A stretch of DNA of 64,000 bases from Loripinus fragilis (Eukaryota; Mollusca; Bivalvia; Lucinida; Lucinidae): positions 10,072,593 to 10,136,592 of the forward strand of contig OZ026531.1 of NCBI GenBank assembly GCA_964019695.1, in the 5' to 3' direction. Under the pieces are notes generated by a model, which was not told the DNA's origin, did not search any database, and saw only the letters and a list, made by a program, of their open reading frames with translations. Shown in pieces: positions 21,601 through 33,600 of this stretch (position 1 is its first letter; every line of letters begins with the position of its first letter). The translations under genes and the position numbers were made by a program.

Positions 21601-24600
21601 TGTTTCAAGATGACGAATAACGAAGGTGCTTATGTGCAGTCTGCCCCTTTGCTGTTTGCATACAACACAGGTTCTCTCGCATCAAGGCTCAAATGTAGAT
21701 ATGCATGATGACTGATGTCTAATATTTGCTTGTGTATTTTAGGTTTGAGACCCAGTATGAGTTAACCTCTTTGATATATGTTGCAAAACACAGGGTAAGT
21801 GAGTAGTTCATTAACCAATTGAAGCTGACTGGAATTTACCACTATTACCAATTGGACCAGTACATTGCCTTTTTAAGGGTTGTTGGGTGGTAGTTTTCAT
21901 TTTTATTCAAATTTTAATATAATATTCTGTAAGTAAACTGTGGAGACCCTGATGAGACCCCGCATTCTGCGGCGTCTGATCTGGGTCTTTACTGTTTGCG
22001 TATGCCCCACAAAAGGTTGCAAGGACTATATTGGTTAACCCATTTTAGACGAGAAACCCCTATGGTATGGTAAATGTTCTAAATTTTCAAACAATTTTCT
22101 CTTTCTGTTTTCAAATAAAATGTTGGTAATCCAGGCTGAAACTCACAAAATTCTTGTCAGAGGAGCAAACAGCAAAGGCCCTGATCAGACTACACTGTTT
22201 GTCTAGGCTTTTTTGGTAGGCAACAGTGTTGGAAATATTAGAACATCTACCATACTTATGCAAACAGTTAAGAAAATTCGACACAATGCTGCATTTCAGC
22301 ACAGTTTGTACTGTTTAATAATACAAAATCCATCTCCAGAGGAAAAAATACAATATTTTTTGGAAATTATATCCTGTGACCCCTCCGTTGAACCTTCAAT
22401 ATATAGAATGGACCATCCTGACTTTATTGCGTGTAGCTTTATAGAAAAGTCCATTGGTCTGAAAAGGTTAAATGCGCCAGATCTTGAGAAATCTTACTTG
22501 TGTTGTATTTAAGTAATAATTCAATGATAATTGAGTCAGAGTGTCAAACCTTGCATAGTATTGGGACTGGGCATACTAGTTTAGCATGCACTGTGACCAT
22601 GTGACCTACATTTCACGCTCAAGTGACACTGACATAAATATACACATGTTAAATGTCAGCACTAGCAATGCTGTCAAATCTTGCATAATAATTGGCCTTG
22701 GCATACTCTTCAAGCTAATACTTTGACCTTGTGACCTTGACCTACATTTCACACTCCATTGACCGACAAATCTAGGCAGTTAAATGCCATTCTTTGCAGC
22801 CATGATAGCTGCAAGTGTCGTACCTGGCATAGGCATAGTAATTACCCTTGACAGTTAAACCTCTCTAAAGCAGACAGTCAAAAGAAGACCCAAAAATATG
22901 TTTTTCAAGACTGATAATCGCTTAATGCAGGTTGAAAGTATTAAGCTACCACCTGTCTTTAAGAATTGTGTCTACCTTTACTTTTGAGTGGCCGCTTAAG
23001 ACAGGTTTTTACTGTACGCTTTCAGCATGCAATGTTAGCTGATGACCTTGACCTACATTTTACTCTTCAGTGATTTTGACATGTCTACACTGTAAAGTGC
23101 ATTTCTCTGCGGAGTGATAGATGCAAGTGTCATGGTTAGCCCTATGTCTAACGAATCTCCTTTCCTAAAGGTACAGGAGTTTTTGATAAGGTCTGGTAGG
23201 TTTGATTGATCCCAGTCTCAAAAGTGTTCAAATTTTGATACGTCTACGTCTGGAGCCAGTCATTCTATAGCGCTATGCTTTTTGCCTCTAAACACTAAAC
23301 CGGAGTCTCTCTTTCCCTTTCTCTCCCCCTCTCTCTCTCTCTTTCATTCTCTCTCCTTATTATACTTGCATGTTTAAATTTGTCCAAAACCATCATACAA
23401 AATGCAGATTTTATAACACGTTTGGGAGATGATCTAAATAAGCCACTGGCTTACTTTTTAACATTGTATTAATGTATATCATGCACTTTACCTGAATAGA
23501 TATTGTTTAAACCAAGTGTCAAACCTAGCACAGTAATTGTCCTTGGTATTGCGTACTCATCAAACATGCACTGTTAATTGGTGTCCTTTTCAACATTTCA
23601 TGCTCCAGTTTTTTTTGACATATCTACAAGGTGAAGTATCAGTAAAAGTTGCAGGTTTCAAACCTTGCATAGTATAGTAATTGTCCTAGGTATACTTAGA
23701 GTGGGTATTCTTCAAAACCAAATAGAGCTTGTGTGACTTAACCATGACAAGTGTGACACTGCACAGAATTCAGGGTTTGCACAGGCTTGAAAAGTATTTG
23801 AATTTAGAGGGCTTTTCTTGAGAAGTCCTTGAAAATTAAATTTGCCTTGAAAAGTACTGGAAAATCAATGAAAAGCCTTGAAAAGTTCTTGAATTCTGCT
23901 ATTTTCTGTAGGACTTAGCACAGTTGATAGAGACCTAAATCAGTATAAAATTGTTGTGCCTTTATTTGGTGCAGCATATGCTGCACCAAATAAAGGCACA
24001 ACAATTTTATACTAATTCTCTATTACTAATTTCTCCATTATCTCAGTCTAGCATTTCTGTAGTTGATTAAACCACTTAGATCTGTATTTTTCAATAAACT
24101 TTAGACCTTGAAAAACTGTATAAAAGTCTTTTAGAAGTCCTTGAAAAGTCCTTGAAATTTGACTCAAACCTGCCTGTATGAACCCTGGAATTCTTGTAGA
24201 AAATCAGAGCTGAAAGAGATAATTGATTATTTCAGGTTTATTGTTCCTTCTGTACAGACCTATGTCTAAGAATATTCACAGATGCTAACAGTAACTTTAG
24301 TGAAACCTTTGAGGTACCCTGCACATCTACTGTATTATGGTGAGTAAACATTAACTTATATACCAAAGTCCTACATAAACGTTATTATGGTGAGAAAACA
24401 TTAACTTATATACCAGTCCTACAAAAACTGTATTATGGTGAGTGAACATTAACTTATATACCAAAGTCCTACATAAACGTTATTATGGTGAGTAAACATT
24501 AACTTATATACCAAAGTCCTACATAAGATGCTTCTACAGGCGCAAATTGGCAGTCTGTGGCTTTCGTAGATAAATTTGAAGTATTCAGCGGCATATGGAT

Positions 24601-27600
24601 AATTATCACAATGGTTTTCCATGTATAAATAAATAGTTTCTCTGTGCCTTTGGTCCAAAAATTTGGTTGAAATCTAAATAATTTCCACTAGGATGTCATG
24701 ACCGAGTCTAACACTTTAGTGTTTTTTTTCACAACTATTTTTCAACAAAGACACCACAGTGACTGTGCATTATAAATTGTTTCGCCCGAGTATTATAGGC
24801 CTGTTATGCTAATCAGTCTGTACTACCTAACAGGTCAAAATATACAACAGAAAGAGTTATTTAAATAAATGATCGAGAAAATATGTGAGATTATTTGCAG
24901 CAGACAGAGTTTGTTTAAAACTGTATGAGACTATTCCCAGGGCTCTCCTTCATGATAAAATGAAATAAACAAATAGTAGACTACTCTGCTAAACAGTGGG
25001 GGAGACCGGGGTAGGGGACAAAAATATTTCAATATTGCACTTGTCCTGCAGGATGAGGGACTCGCAATTTTCACTCGTCTTGCAAACACATGCACTTGTC
25101 CTTTAAAAGCCTATGCAATAAAGAACATAAGTGAGTAATATGTAATATGACTTCCTAGAGTAATTCTTCCCAAAGCACTCGTCCTACAGGACGAGTGCTT
25201 TGGGAAGAATTACTCATCCTTTCAAGATTTCACTCATAATTACGAGCAGACGAGTGGAATTTTTGTCCCCTGCCGGGTATCTTGATGAACCTCATATTTT
25301 TAATTGATTGATTGATAAACTATATACATGTATATTTCTCGGGAGCGCAGTGGCTCAATGGTAGAGTGCTTGACTCAAGACCGAGGGGCAGCAGGTTTAA
25401 GCCTCAATGGCATCACTGCATTGTGGTCCTTGAGCAAGACACATGTATCCTAGCTTAGTACTGGTTCAACCCAGGAAGATCCATCCCTGTTTAACTGAAA
25501 AACTGTTGATGGGACGTAAAGAATCAAATCAAACAAACAAAAACATGTATATTTGTTTCAGTTTGGTATATAACCGTGATGAAGATGAGGTCTATGCAGG
25601 AGGGGTTGGATTCTTGGATGAATGGAAGATTACTGGAGCTGAGGTAAAGGGCAGTTTGATCCCTTGAATAGTTATAGATTCTTACATCCAGAGCAATGGT
25701 GGACTGTTTGGATGGTTCAAAAAATATTAAAGGGGTCACAGGTTGGCATTATTAAACTTAATGGAATTGTAAACTATTTGCTTACTAGCGCACATGTTTG
25801 TAAGTCCATCTGTTCATCCGTCAGTAGGTTCATGTGCATGTATACATTGTTTTCAGTGTGACATCTCTTCACTTAAAGGTTGCATGGAATGGATTCATAT
25901 TTCATGCTCTGGTATATAATTGACAGATTGAACAAGACTTACCTTGGTAAGGTGAAGTTTAATCCAAATTTCATCGACTGCAATTTCCCCCAAGGGCTTA
26001 CACAGAGATGACCCAGCATCTAGCATTGTCCCAGTTTATCATTATTATTTAGAGCAGAGCAAACTGCGGAAAATTTACGAAGCAGTTGGCGATCAAAGAA
26101 GAATTATGAAGAATTTAAATATGGGTAGGTTGCGGGAGGGTGTGTAAGCCCTTGGGGGAAATTGCAGTCGATGAAATTTGGATTAAACTTCACCTTACCA
26201 AGGTAAGTCTTGTTCAATCTGTCAATTTCATCTCCTGCATATTTCCCCCAAAGGGCCTTACAGAGATTTTAGAGACAATTCTTCATAATTTTCTTAGCAA
26301 AATATATATAGCACGCATATTAATATGATGCAGGAGCAAAAGCAAATTGGCATAAAGTCTTTGTACTTGCAATGAGATTTAACACTAAAATGTGATGCAA
26401 TAATATCATCAACAAACTTGTGTATACTATTGATTGCCCCTCCCCTTTTTGAAGCAACTATCAATAAGTTTTAATGAAGGTTAATTTTTACTTAAGCCTT
26501 GACAATACTTAAATTTGTGTTGTTAAACTTTCCAGAAAGCAGACTGCTAAACAGTGTCAACTTTTATCTCACAGTGCCTTCTTTTCACCCAAGATAGTTC
26601 AAAATAGCTTTTGGAAATACATGAGCCAGGCCAAACAAATTGTGTCCAGTCCATCGTTGAGAATATACTGGCTGTATGATTGTGTAATCTGAATCCACAT
26701 CCAGCCTGCAGAATTTGAAATTTCCAAACAACAACAAATAATACCACGCACATGGCTGAACTTCCTGAAGTCATTGAGAGAAAGAGAGAACTGTAGCAAT
26801 TGTTTTTGGAAATTGATACATTTCATCACAACTTCGCTTGAATAAACATGAATCTTGGTCAAAAGGGGTTTCAAAGTGTTAGATGATGCATTTACACTTA
26901 ACACTAGCTCTGACAGAAAGAGACCTGAATAAAGGTCAAACATTGGCAGGAAATAAGGTGTGACTGAAATGTAGGGTAACACAACAGAAAATGAGGTTAT
27001 ACATGTACTGCCAAAACACTTTGTAAACATTGTGAAATTTCAAAGATAATTAAATCAGGCAAATATATAGAAGGACACTGTTCTACAAATTGAAATGCAA
27101 TTCATACCCAAATCTAGGACAAAATTCAGATCATATTCGTCTGACAATGTACACATCTCTTGTTCATGTAAGCTTGAAGGTCATCCTCTGACTCAAAGTA
27201 TGAATCCGAAATTGGATGCTCCCGAGTATGTCTTTGGTTTGACATAGAAGTGGTTGGCGGCGACATATAGTTCGCCAATCGCCATAAAAGTGGAATGGTT
27301 GGAGTGACTCAATGTTTCCTTCAATAAAAGTGGTTAGCTAGGGTGATGATGAGCGAGTTCTTTTGGGAAATGTTTCCTTTTGAGTGAGCTCAGCCTCTGC
27401 AAGCGTTTGACACTATATTGCAAACATTATGGATCCAGATCAGACTGCCCTTCGAAGCAGTCTCATTAAGGTTTGTATTGTTTCATTCCATGAAAAGATC
27501 TGGTCTGAAGTGTGCTTGAATGTATGCAGCAGGCGTAGAGGGTGGACAACATTTCGGGACGAAATTAGTGGAGACAAAGGAGTTAATTAATTCTCACTTA

Positions 27601-30600
27601 ATTTTGAATCTACAATACCAAACTCATTTAAATATCTGTTGGTGGTTAAGCTAAATATCTGTTGTTGTTAAGCACAGTCAGTCCTCAGAAAGTATGCATC
27701 TCAGTCTGCATCGATTTAAAGACTTGTCATTACATATAAGATGCAAAACCCATTTTAGACCAGCTTTATGCTTTATCACCTTCAAGCACTATGTAAAACT
27801 GTATAATATGTATTTTTATTAAAGATTAATTTGTAACTAAATGTGTTACACTCTTTAAATAAAATCTATGATTATAATCATTATAATTATTATTTGCATG
27901 TCCTGGCGTGTGCGCTGTGTCACCCACGTGGCCGCTCTGGCGTGCTGCCAATCTATTGTGGCTGTCTCAATTCATTCAACATTATTTAACAACTCATTTT
28001 TATACTCAATGAAAATGTAATAAAATTTTATTTGAGTAAAAACATCATTATAAGTGAAAGATCACAGCTTTCAGCAAATAATCATTTGATGTAGAAACTA
28101 CTGTTATGCGAACTGCTTTTGTGGGTAAAACACCATATATATGCAAATAAGCCTGCCTCCTACGCATCACAGAAAAAGAACTCATTGTATTCGATACACC
28201 GATTAAAGCCATTCAGGCAGAGAGATGCACTTAAATGTGACTCCATATTAAGTGTATCAGGTTGAATACGTTCGCAGTGAAAATAGCTATTTGATACACA
28301 GATTGATGCCTTTCAGGCGGATAGATGCACTAAAATGTGACTATATTAAGCGTATCAGGTCGAATACTTTCGCAGCGAAAATAGCTATTTAATACACCGA
28401 TTAATGCCATTCAGGCGGAGAGATGCACTAAAATGTGACTCTATATTAAAGGTATCAGGATGAATATGTTTGCAGCGAAAATAGCTATTTAATACACCTA
28501 TTAATGTCATTCAGGCGGAGAGATGCACTAAAATGTGACTCTATATTAAAGGTATCAGTTAGAATACATTTGCAGCTAAAATTGCTATTTGATACACCGA
28601 TAAAAGCCTTTCCGCTGGAGAGATGCCCTAAAATGTGACTATATTAAGTGTATCAGTTCGAATATGTTCGCAGCGAAAATCACTATTTGATACACCGATA
28701 AAAGCCTTGTGGCAGAGAGATGCACTAAAATGTGACTCTATATTAAGTGTATCAGTTCAAATACGTTTCCAGCGAAAATAGCTATTTGATACACAGATAG
28801 ATGCCTTGTGGCAGAGAGATGCACTAAATTGTGACTCTATATAAAGTGTATCAGTTCGAATATGTTTTCAGCCAAAATAGCTATTCGATACACCGATAAA
28901 AGCCTTGTGGCAGAGAGATGCACTAAAATGTGACTCTATATTACGTGTATCAGTTCGAATACGTTTTCAGCGAAAATAGCTATTCGATACACCGATAAAA
29001 GCTTGTGGCAGAGAGATGCACTAAAATGTGACTCTATATTAAGTGTATCAGGTCGAATACGTTTGCAGCCAAAATAGCTATTTGATACCCAGATTGATGC
29101 CTTTCAGGTGGAGAGATGTACTAAAATGTGACTCTATATTAAGTGTATCAGTTCCAATACGTTTGCAGCGAAAATAGCTATTCAATACACCGATCGATTA
29201 AAGCCTTTCAGGCGGAGAGATGCACTAATTGTGACTCTATATTAAATGTATCAGTTTGAATCCATTTGCAGCGAAAGCTATTAGATACACCGATAAGCCT
29301 TTCAGGCAGAGAGATGCACTAAAATGTGACTCTATATAAAGTGTATCAGTTCTAATATGTTTGCAGCGAAAATAGCTATTGGATACACCGATAAAAGCCT
29401 TTCAGGCGGAGAGATGCACTAAAATGTGACTATATTTTAAGTGTATCAGTTCGAATACGTTTGCAGAGAAAATAGCTATTAGATACACAGAATTAAGCCT
29501 TTCAGGGGGAGAGATGCACTAAAAAGTGACTCTATATTAAGTGTATAAGGTCCATTTTATTCAATTTTGATAGGAGGAAACATTTCTAACATGCCAAACA
29601 GACAATTATTTGACTTGTATGCTAGTCTAACTACTAGGATATGGTTTCAAAAAATTACTACTGAAATTTTGTTGATGAAATATAATAATCAATAATATCA
29701 TTAACCTTGATGATTCAAAATACTGAACTGCATATTGATGGATTTAAGTTATTCCCTTTAAGTCCTATATTGGAAGAGCTATGTATCATAATAAGAAACT
29801 TAGGATAACACCTTTTGAATAATCCATGTCCACTTCATAACTTGTGATGGTTTAGGTAGGCATTCCTATTTAATTTATCCCAATGCACAGGACATATACT
29901 ATTTCTTTCGGAATTGATAACTCATGACTGAGATTTTGTGCCTGGAAGTCTTGGTTACTTAAGAGTTTTCCTATTTGTCTTTTTCCGTGGATAATTAATC
30001 GACCATTTGATATGAACCTGATAATTGTCAATTCCATGTAAAATTAACTGTTACTGGTTAAGGTATTCCCAATATGACCCGTTTCACGGAAACCTATCCT
30101 ATGATAGGAAATTTTTATGTGGGAAACCAAATCCATGTCTTCTGAGCTATTTCCGTATTTTAAAGTATTCCCTATTTGAGCCGTTTCACGGAAACCTATC
30201 ACGTAATAGGAAATTTATATATGGGAAACCTGTTATAAACAACTAGCTGTCATTTCCATGACCACTTAGGTGGTAACATATCATTTGATAGGAAATATTA
30301 ATATGGGAAACTTGAACAAATTTGATTCAATGTCCACAGAACTGTTTATATATGGGAAATCTATAAACAACCGTCAATACACCTGAATGACTGTGTAAAT
30401 TTATTTTTCACATATGTCTTGAAAATGTTGTGTTATAAAGCAAAAATCATAGTAAAAGGCCATCAGATTAACCAAAATGTTATCATGCTTATATCCCACA
30501 TAAAAACTGTGGACAAAATACAAAGACTTCTGCAAAGTCCATGCAAATCAACATCAAAGTATAATCAGTTCCATAAAAGTAATCACAATGTCTTAAAAGT

Positions 30601-33600
30601 TGGATCAGCCAGGATTCGAACCCATGCCTTACGTATCATGAGCTATGTTGACTAACCACATGACTATATACGGTGGAAGTGCTATAAAGAGTTACATTCA
30701 ATATGAACAACACAATTTACACATGCAAGATGTATGGTTTATCTCTACTGTTTCATTGAATTTCTATGAAAATGTTTCTACCTTGGTTATGATGCTAATT
30801 AAGATGTTTACAGGTAAGTAGGATTAGAAGAAGATAATAGAATAACTTATCATTGAAGTCCAGGCTAGTCCTACTCAATCCAGTCCGATCCTATTGATAC
30901 ATGTACTTGTACCTCAACACCATTAAACAGTAATATATACTTATGTTAGAAAATATAAAATAAATAAAATCCATTAAATATTAATCCATATTATTCTGTA
31001 AACACACAAATTAAGAAAAAGTGCAGTTTCTACATAAAATTAAATCAAACAATTACTGCCCTAAAACAAATGACTAATCTGGTCGCTAGACACCTCGGTT
31101 ATGATAAACTGGGACAATGCTAGATGCTGGGTCATCTCTGTGAGGCCCTTTGGGGGAAATATGCAGGAGATGAAATCATGAAGTATAGGTCACATTGATG
31201 ATTGATTACAATCTGTCAGTCATTATGGGAGTTATGTCCCCTTTTTGATTTCATTTGGACAAAATTGGTGGTTTCTGGGCTACATTACTTGAAAGGTTGA
31301 GTGGATTAGATTCATATTTTACCAACAGTTTTTTGAAATACATGTTAAGTTGAATTTTATGTACAAATGGCAGATTATTTTTGGAATTGTTAAATTGGCA
31401 GACTCACCAGTCTTCATTGCTTGCATACATAAAGTATGGGTGCTGATGAAGATCAATATTTAGACCTCTGGATAGGTCAGCATATGTGATAACAGGCCTC
31501 CAGATAAGAGTGCGTATTTGAAAATTAGTTTTTCTTATTTCTTAACCAAAACATATGTTGTTGGTACTCAAAAGAACTGTCAATGAGACGGTTCTTTTGC
31601 GCACCCAAAACACATGTTTAAATTGATGGGTAAGGAAATAAATGTAATTTTCGGTGCAAAAACGATCCTTATCTGGACCTATGTGATAAGTAGCAGAGTC
31701 TTTTGTGCTGTTCTATATTCATAAGAGGTCATCTTTGTCATACTATCCCATGTCTAGGGTATATTTTATACAAACTTCAATGGAACAAGAACATAGTGTT
31801 GGCTAAATATTTGTCAAATAAAGTGTTGAACCCTAGACAATGGTCAGGGTGGACTTTGCTTTGTTGGATGGTGGAGCAGTATCCATACATTATGGTTTCC
31901 ACTTTACTTCAAAATAACCCTTTTGCAGGAGATAAGTAATCAATAAATTATTTTCCTTGTTTATTTTTTCAGCATGCAGCCTCCTTAGTGCCAGGAAAGA
32001 AGTTTATAACAGATATCCACAGAAATGATGTAAGTTGATCTAACAGCGAAACCTGTCTGAAGCAGCCACTCAAAAATAGACAAATCAAATGTCTTAACGC
32101 CATGAGGTAGCCTAATGCAGGTCAGAAGTACTGCAGAAAGCTCCATTGGACTTTTGACCTGCTTTAAGCGATTATTTGTCTTGAAAACCAATTTTTTTGT
32201 CTTCCTTTGAGTGGCCGGTAAAGACAAATCAAAGGTCTTAAAGCCATGTGGTAGCCTAATGCAGGTCAGAAGTACTGCAGAATGCTCCATGGGAGCATTC
32301 TGCAGTACTTTTGACCTGAATTAAGCGATTATTGGTATTGAAAACCAAATTTTTGGTCTTCTTTTGAGTGGCCGCTTAAGACAGGTTTTACTGTATTATA
32401 ATATACTTTCATTTTGACCCTTTGTATTCTGGAGACTCCTGAAAGCACTGAGGACATGGACCAGCAGGTGCCTGCTCAGTTGGATCACTGCTGCTGTTAT
32501 TCATTTTCTAGCAGGCATAACGGCTCCACTTAATAGACAACATTTCAATATTCTAGCTTGTCTCTGTAGCTGAGCAGGCTGGTTTGAGCCTCCGTTGGTC
32601 ATAGACCCCATTGCATCAAGGCTCAATTTATACACATCTTATTTCTATTGTGTTTATCCAAATTCTTTAGGAGCAAAATCCTCAAAGTATTTTGTTTCAA
32701 TATCTTGACTATTTTTAATGACAACAAAACTAGGAGGATATCATTTTTCTATGCTCCTTTTAGTTATTAACTGAAAATCTATGACAGGCCTATTGCTTTC
32801 CACTTCTCAATACATCCTTTCATCCATCACATATCTTTTTAGCAGGTTATCTCATAAATTATACATCTAATTGAGTAACAACCTTGATGACAAGTGAATT
32901 AATTGTCAAAGGAATTTTGTAAAAAAATATTACAAGAGTAATGGCCCTTTAGGACAATTGCTATTTATAGCGCTAAACAATTTTGTATTGATTCAATGGG
33001 TGAAGGATAACAGGAAAGACAATAGAACAAATCAGATGTTTGCTATGCACGGAAACGGAATTATTGTAGTTTTCTTTAGAATATTACCAGAGTTATGGCC
33101 TTTCAGAACAATAACTATTTATAGAACTTAACAGTTTTGTATTGTTTCAGTGGGTGAGGGATATCAGAATAGACAAGAAAAACAACCAGATGTTTGCTAT
33201 GCATGGAAATGGAATTATTGTAGTCAACTTTAAAGTAAGTATATCAGCTAAGTCAATACAGTTACATTAGTGTTGCTAGATAGCAATAATATTGCTAGGT
33301 TACATAAGTGTTGCTAGATAGAAATAATGTTGCTAGGTAACATTAGTGTTGCTAGATAGCAATAATGTTGCTAGGTTACATTAGTGTTGCTAGATAGAAA
33401 TAATGTTGCTAGGTAACATTAGTGTTGCCAGGTAACATTAGTGTTGCTAGGTTACATTAGTGTTGCCAGGTAGCATTAATGTTGCTAGATAGCAATAATG
33501 TTGCTAGGTTACATTAGTGTTGCTAGATAGTAATATTGTTTCTAGGTTACATTAGTGTTGCTGAAATACATAAGTGTTGCTAGGTTACATTAGTGTTGCT

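Larger units (their letters stand above)
25921..31218. mobile_element. 5.3-kb inverted-repeat element without a recognisable transposase
   Basis: The left part at 25969-26042 is the inverse of 31101-31176 (both include GACCCAGCATCTAGCATTGT or its complement), and the outer tips TGACAGATTG / CAATCTGTCA match at 25921 and 31209-31218. The left end is further complicated by an 83-bp perfect palindrome. The interior holds a ~98-bp satellite array and a ~118-bp two-unit repeat. The ORF at 26599-27030 (-) resembles nothing I know. Classification is open; bivalve elements that carry tandem arrays between inverted ends are known in general. Confidence 0.55.

Noticed and set aside
26599..27030. 143-codon ORF on the - strand inside the inverted-repeat element
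   Set aside because: No motif, composition like the surrounding AT-rich DNA; low-complexity hydrophobic translation. Not reported as a gene.
28172..29553. CRISPR-like array (regular repeat units)
   Set aside because: Units are tandem with no unique spacers and the context is a eukaryotic intron; it is a satellite.
30600..30685. Functional tRNA gene
   Set aside because: B box is good but the acceptor stem does not close; better explained as a SINE remnant.
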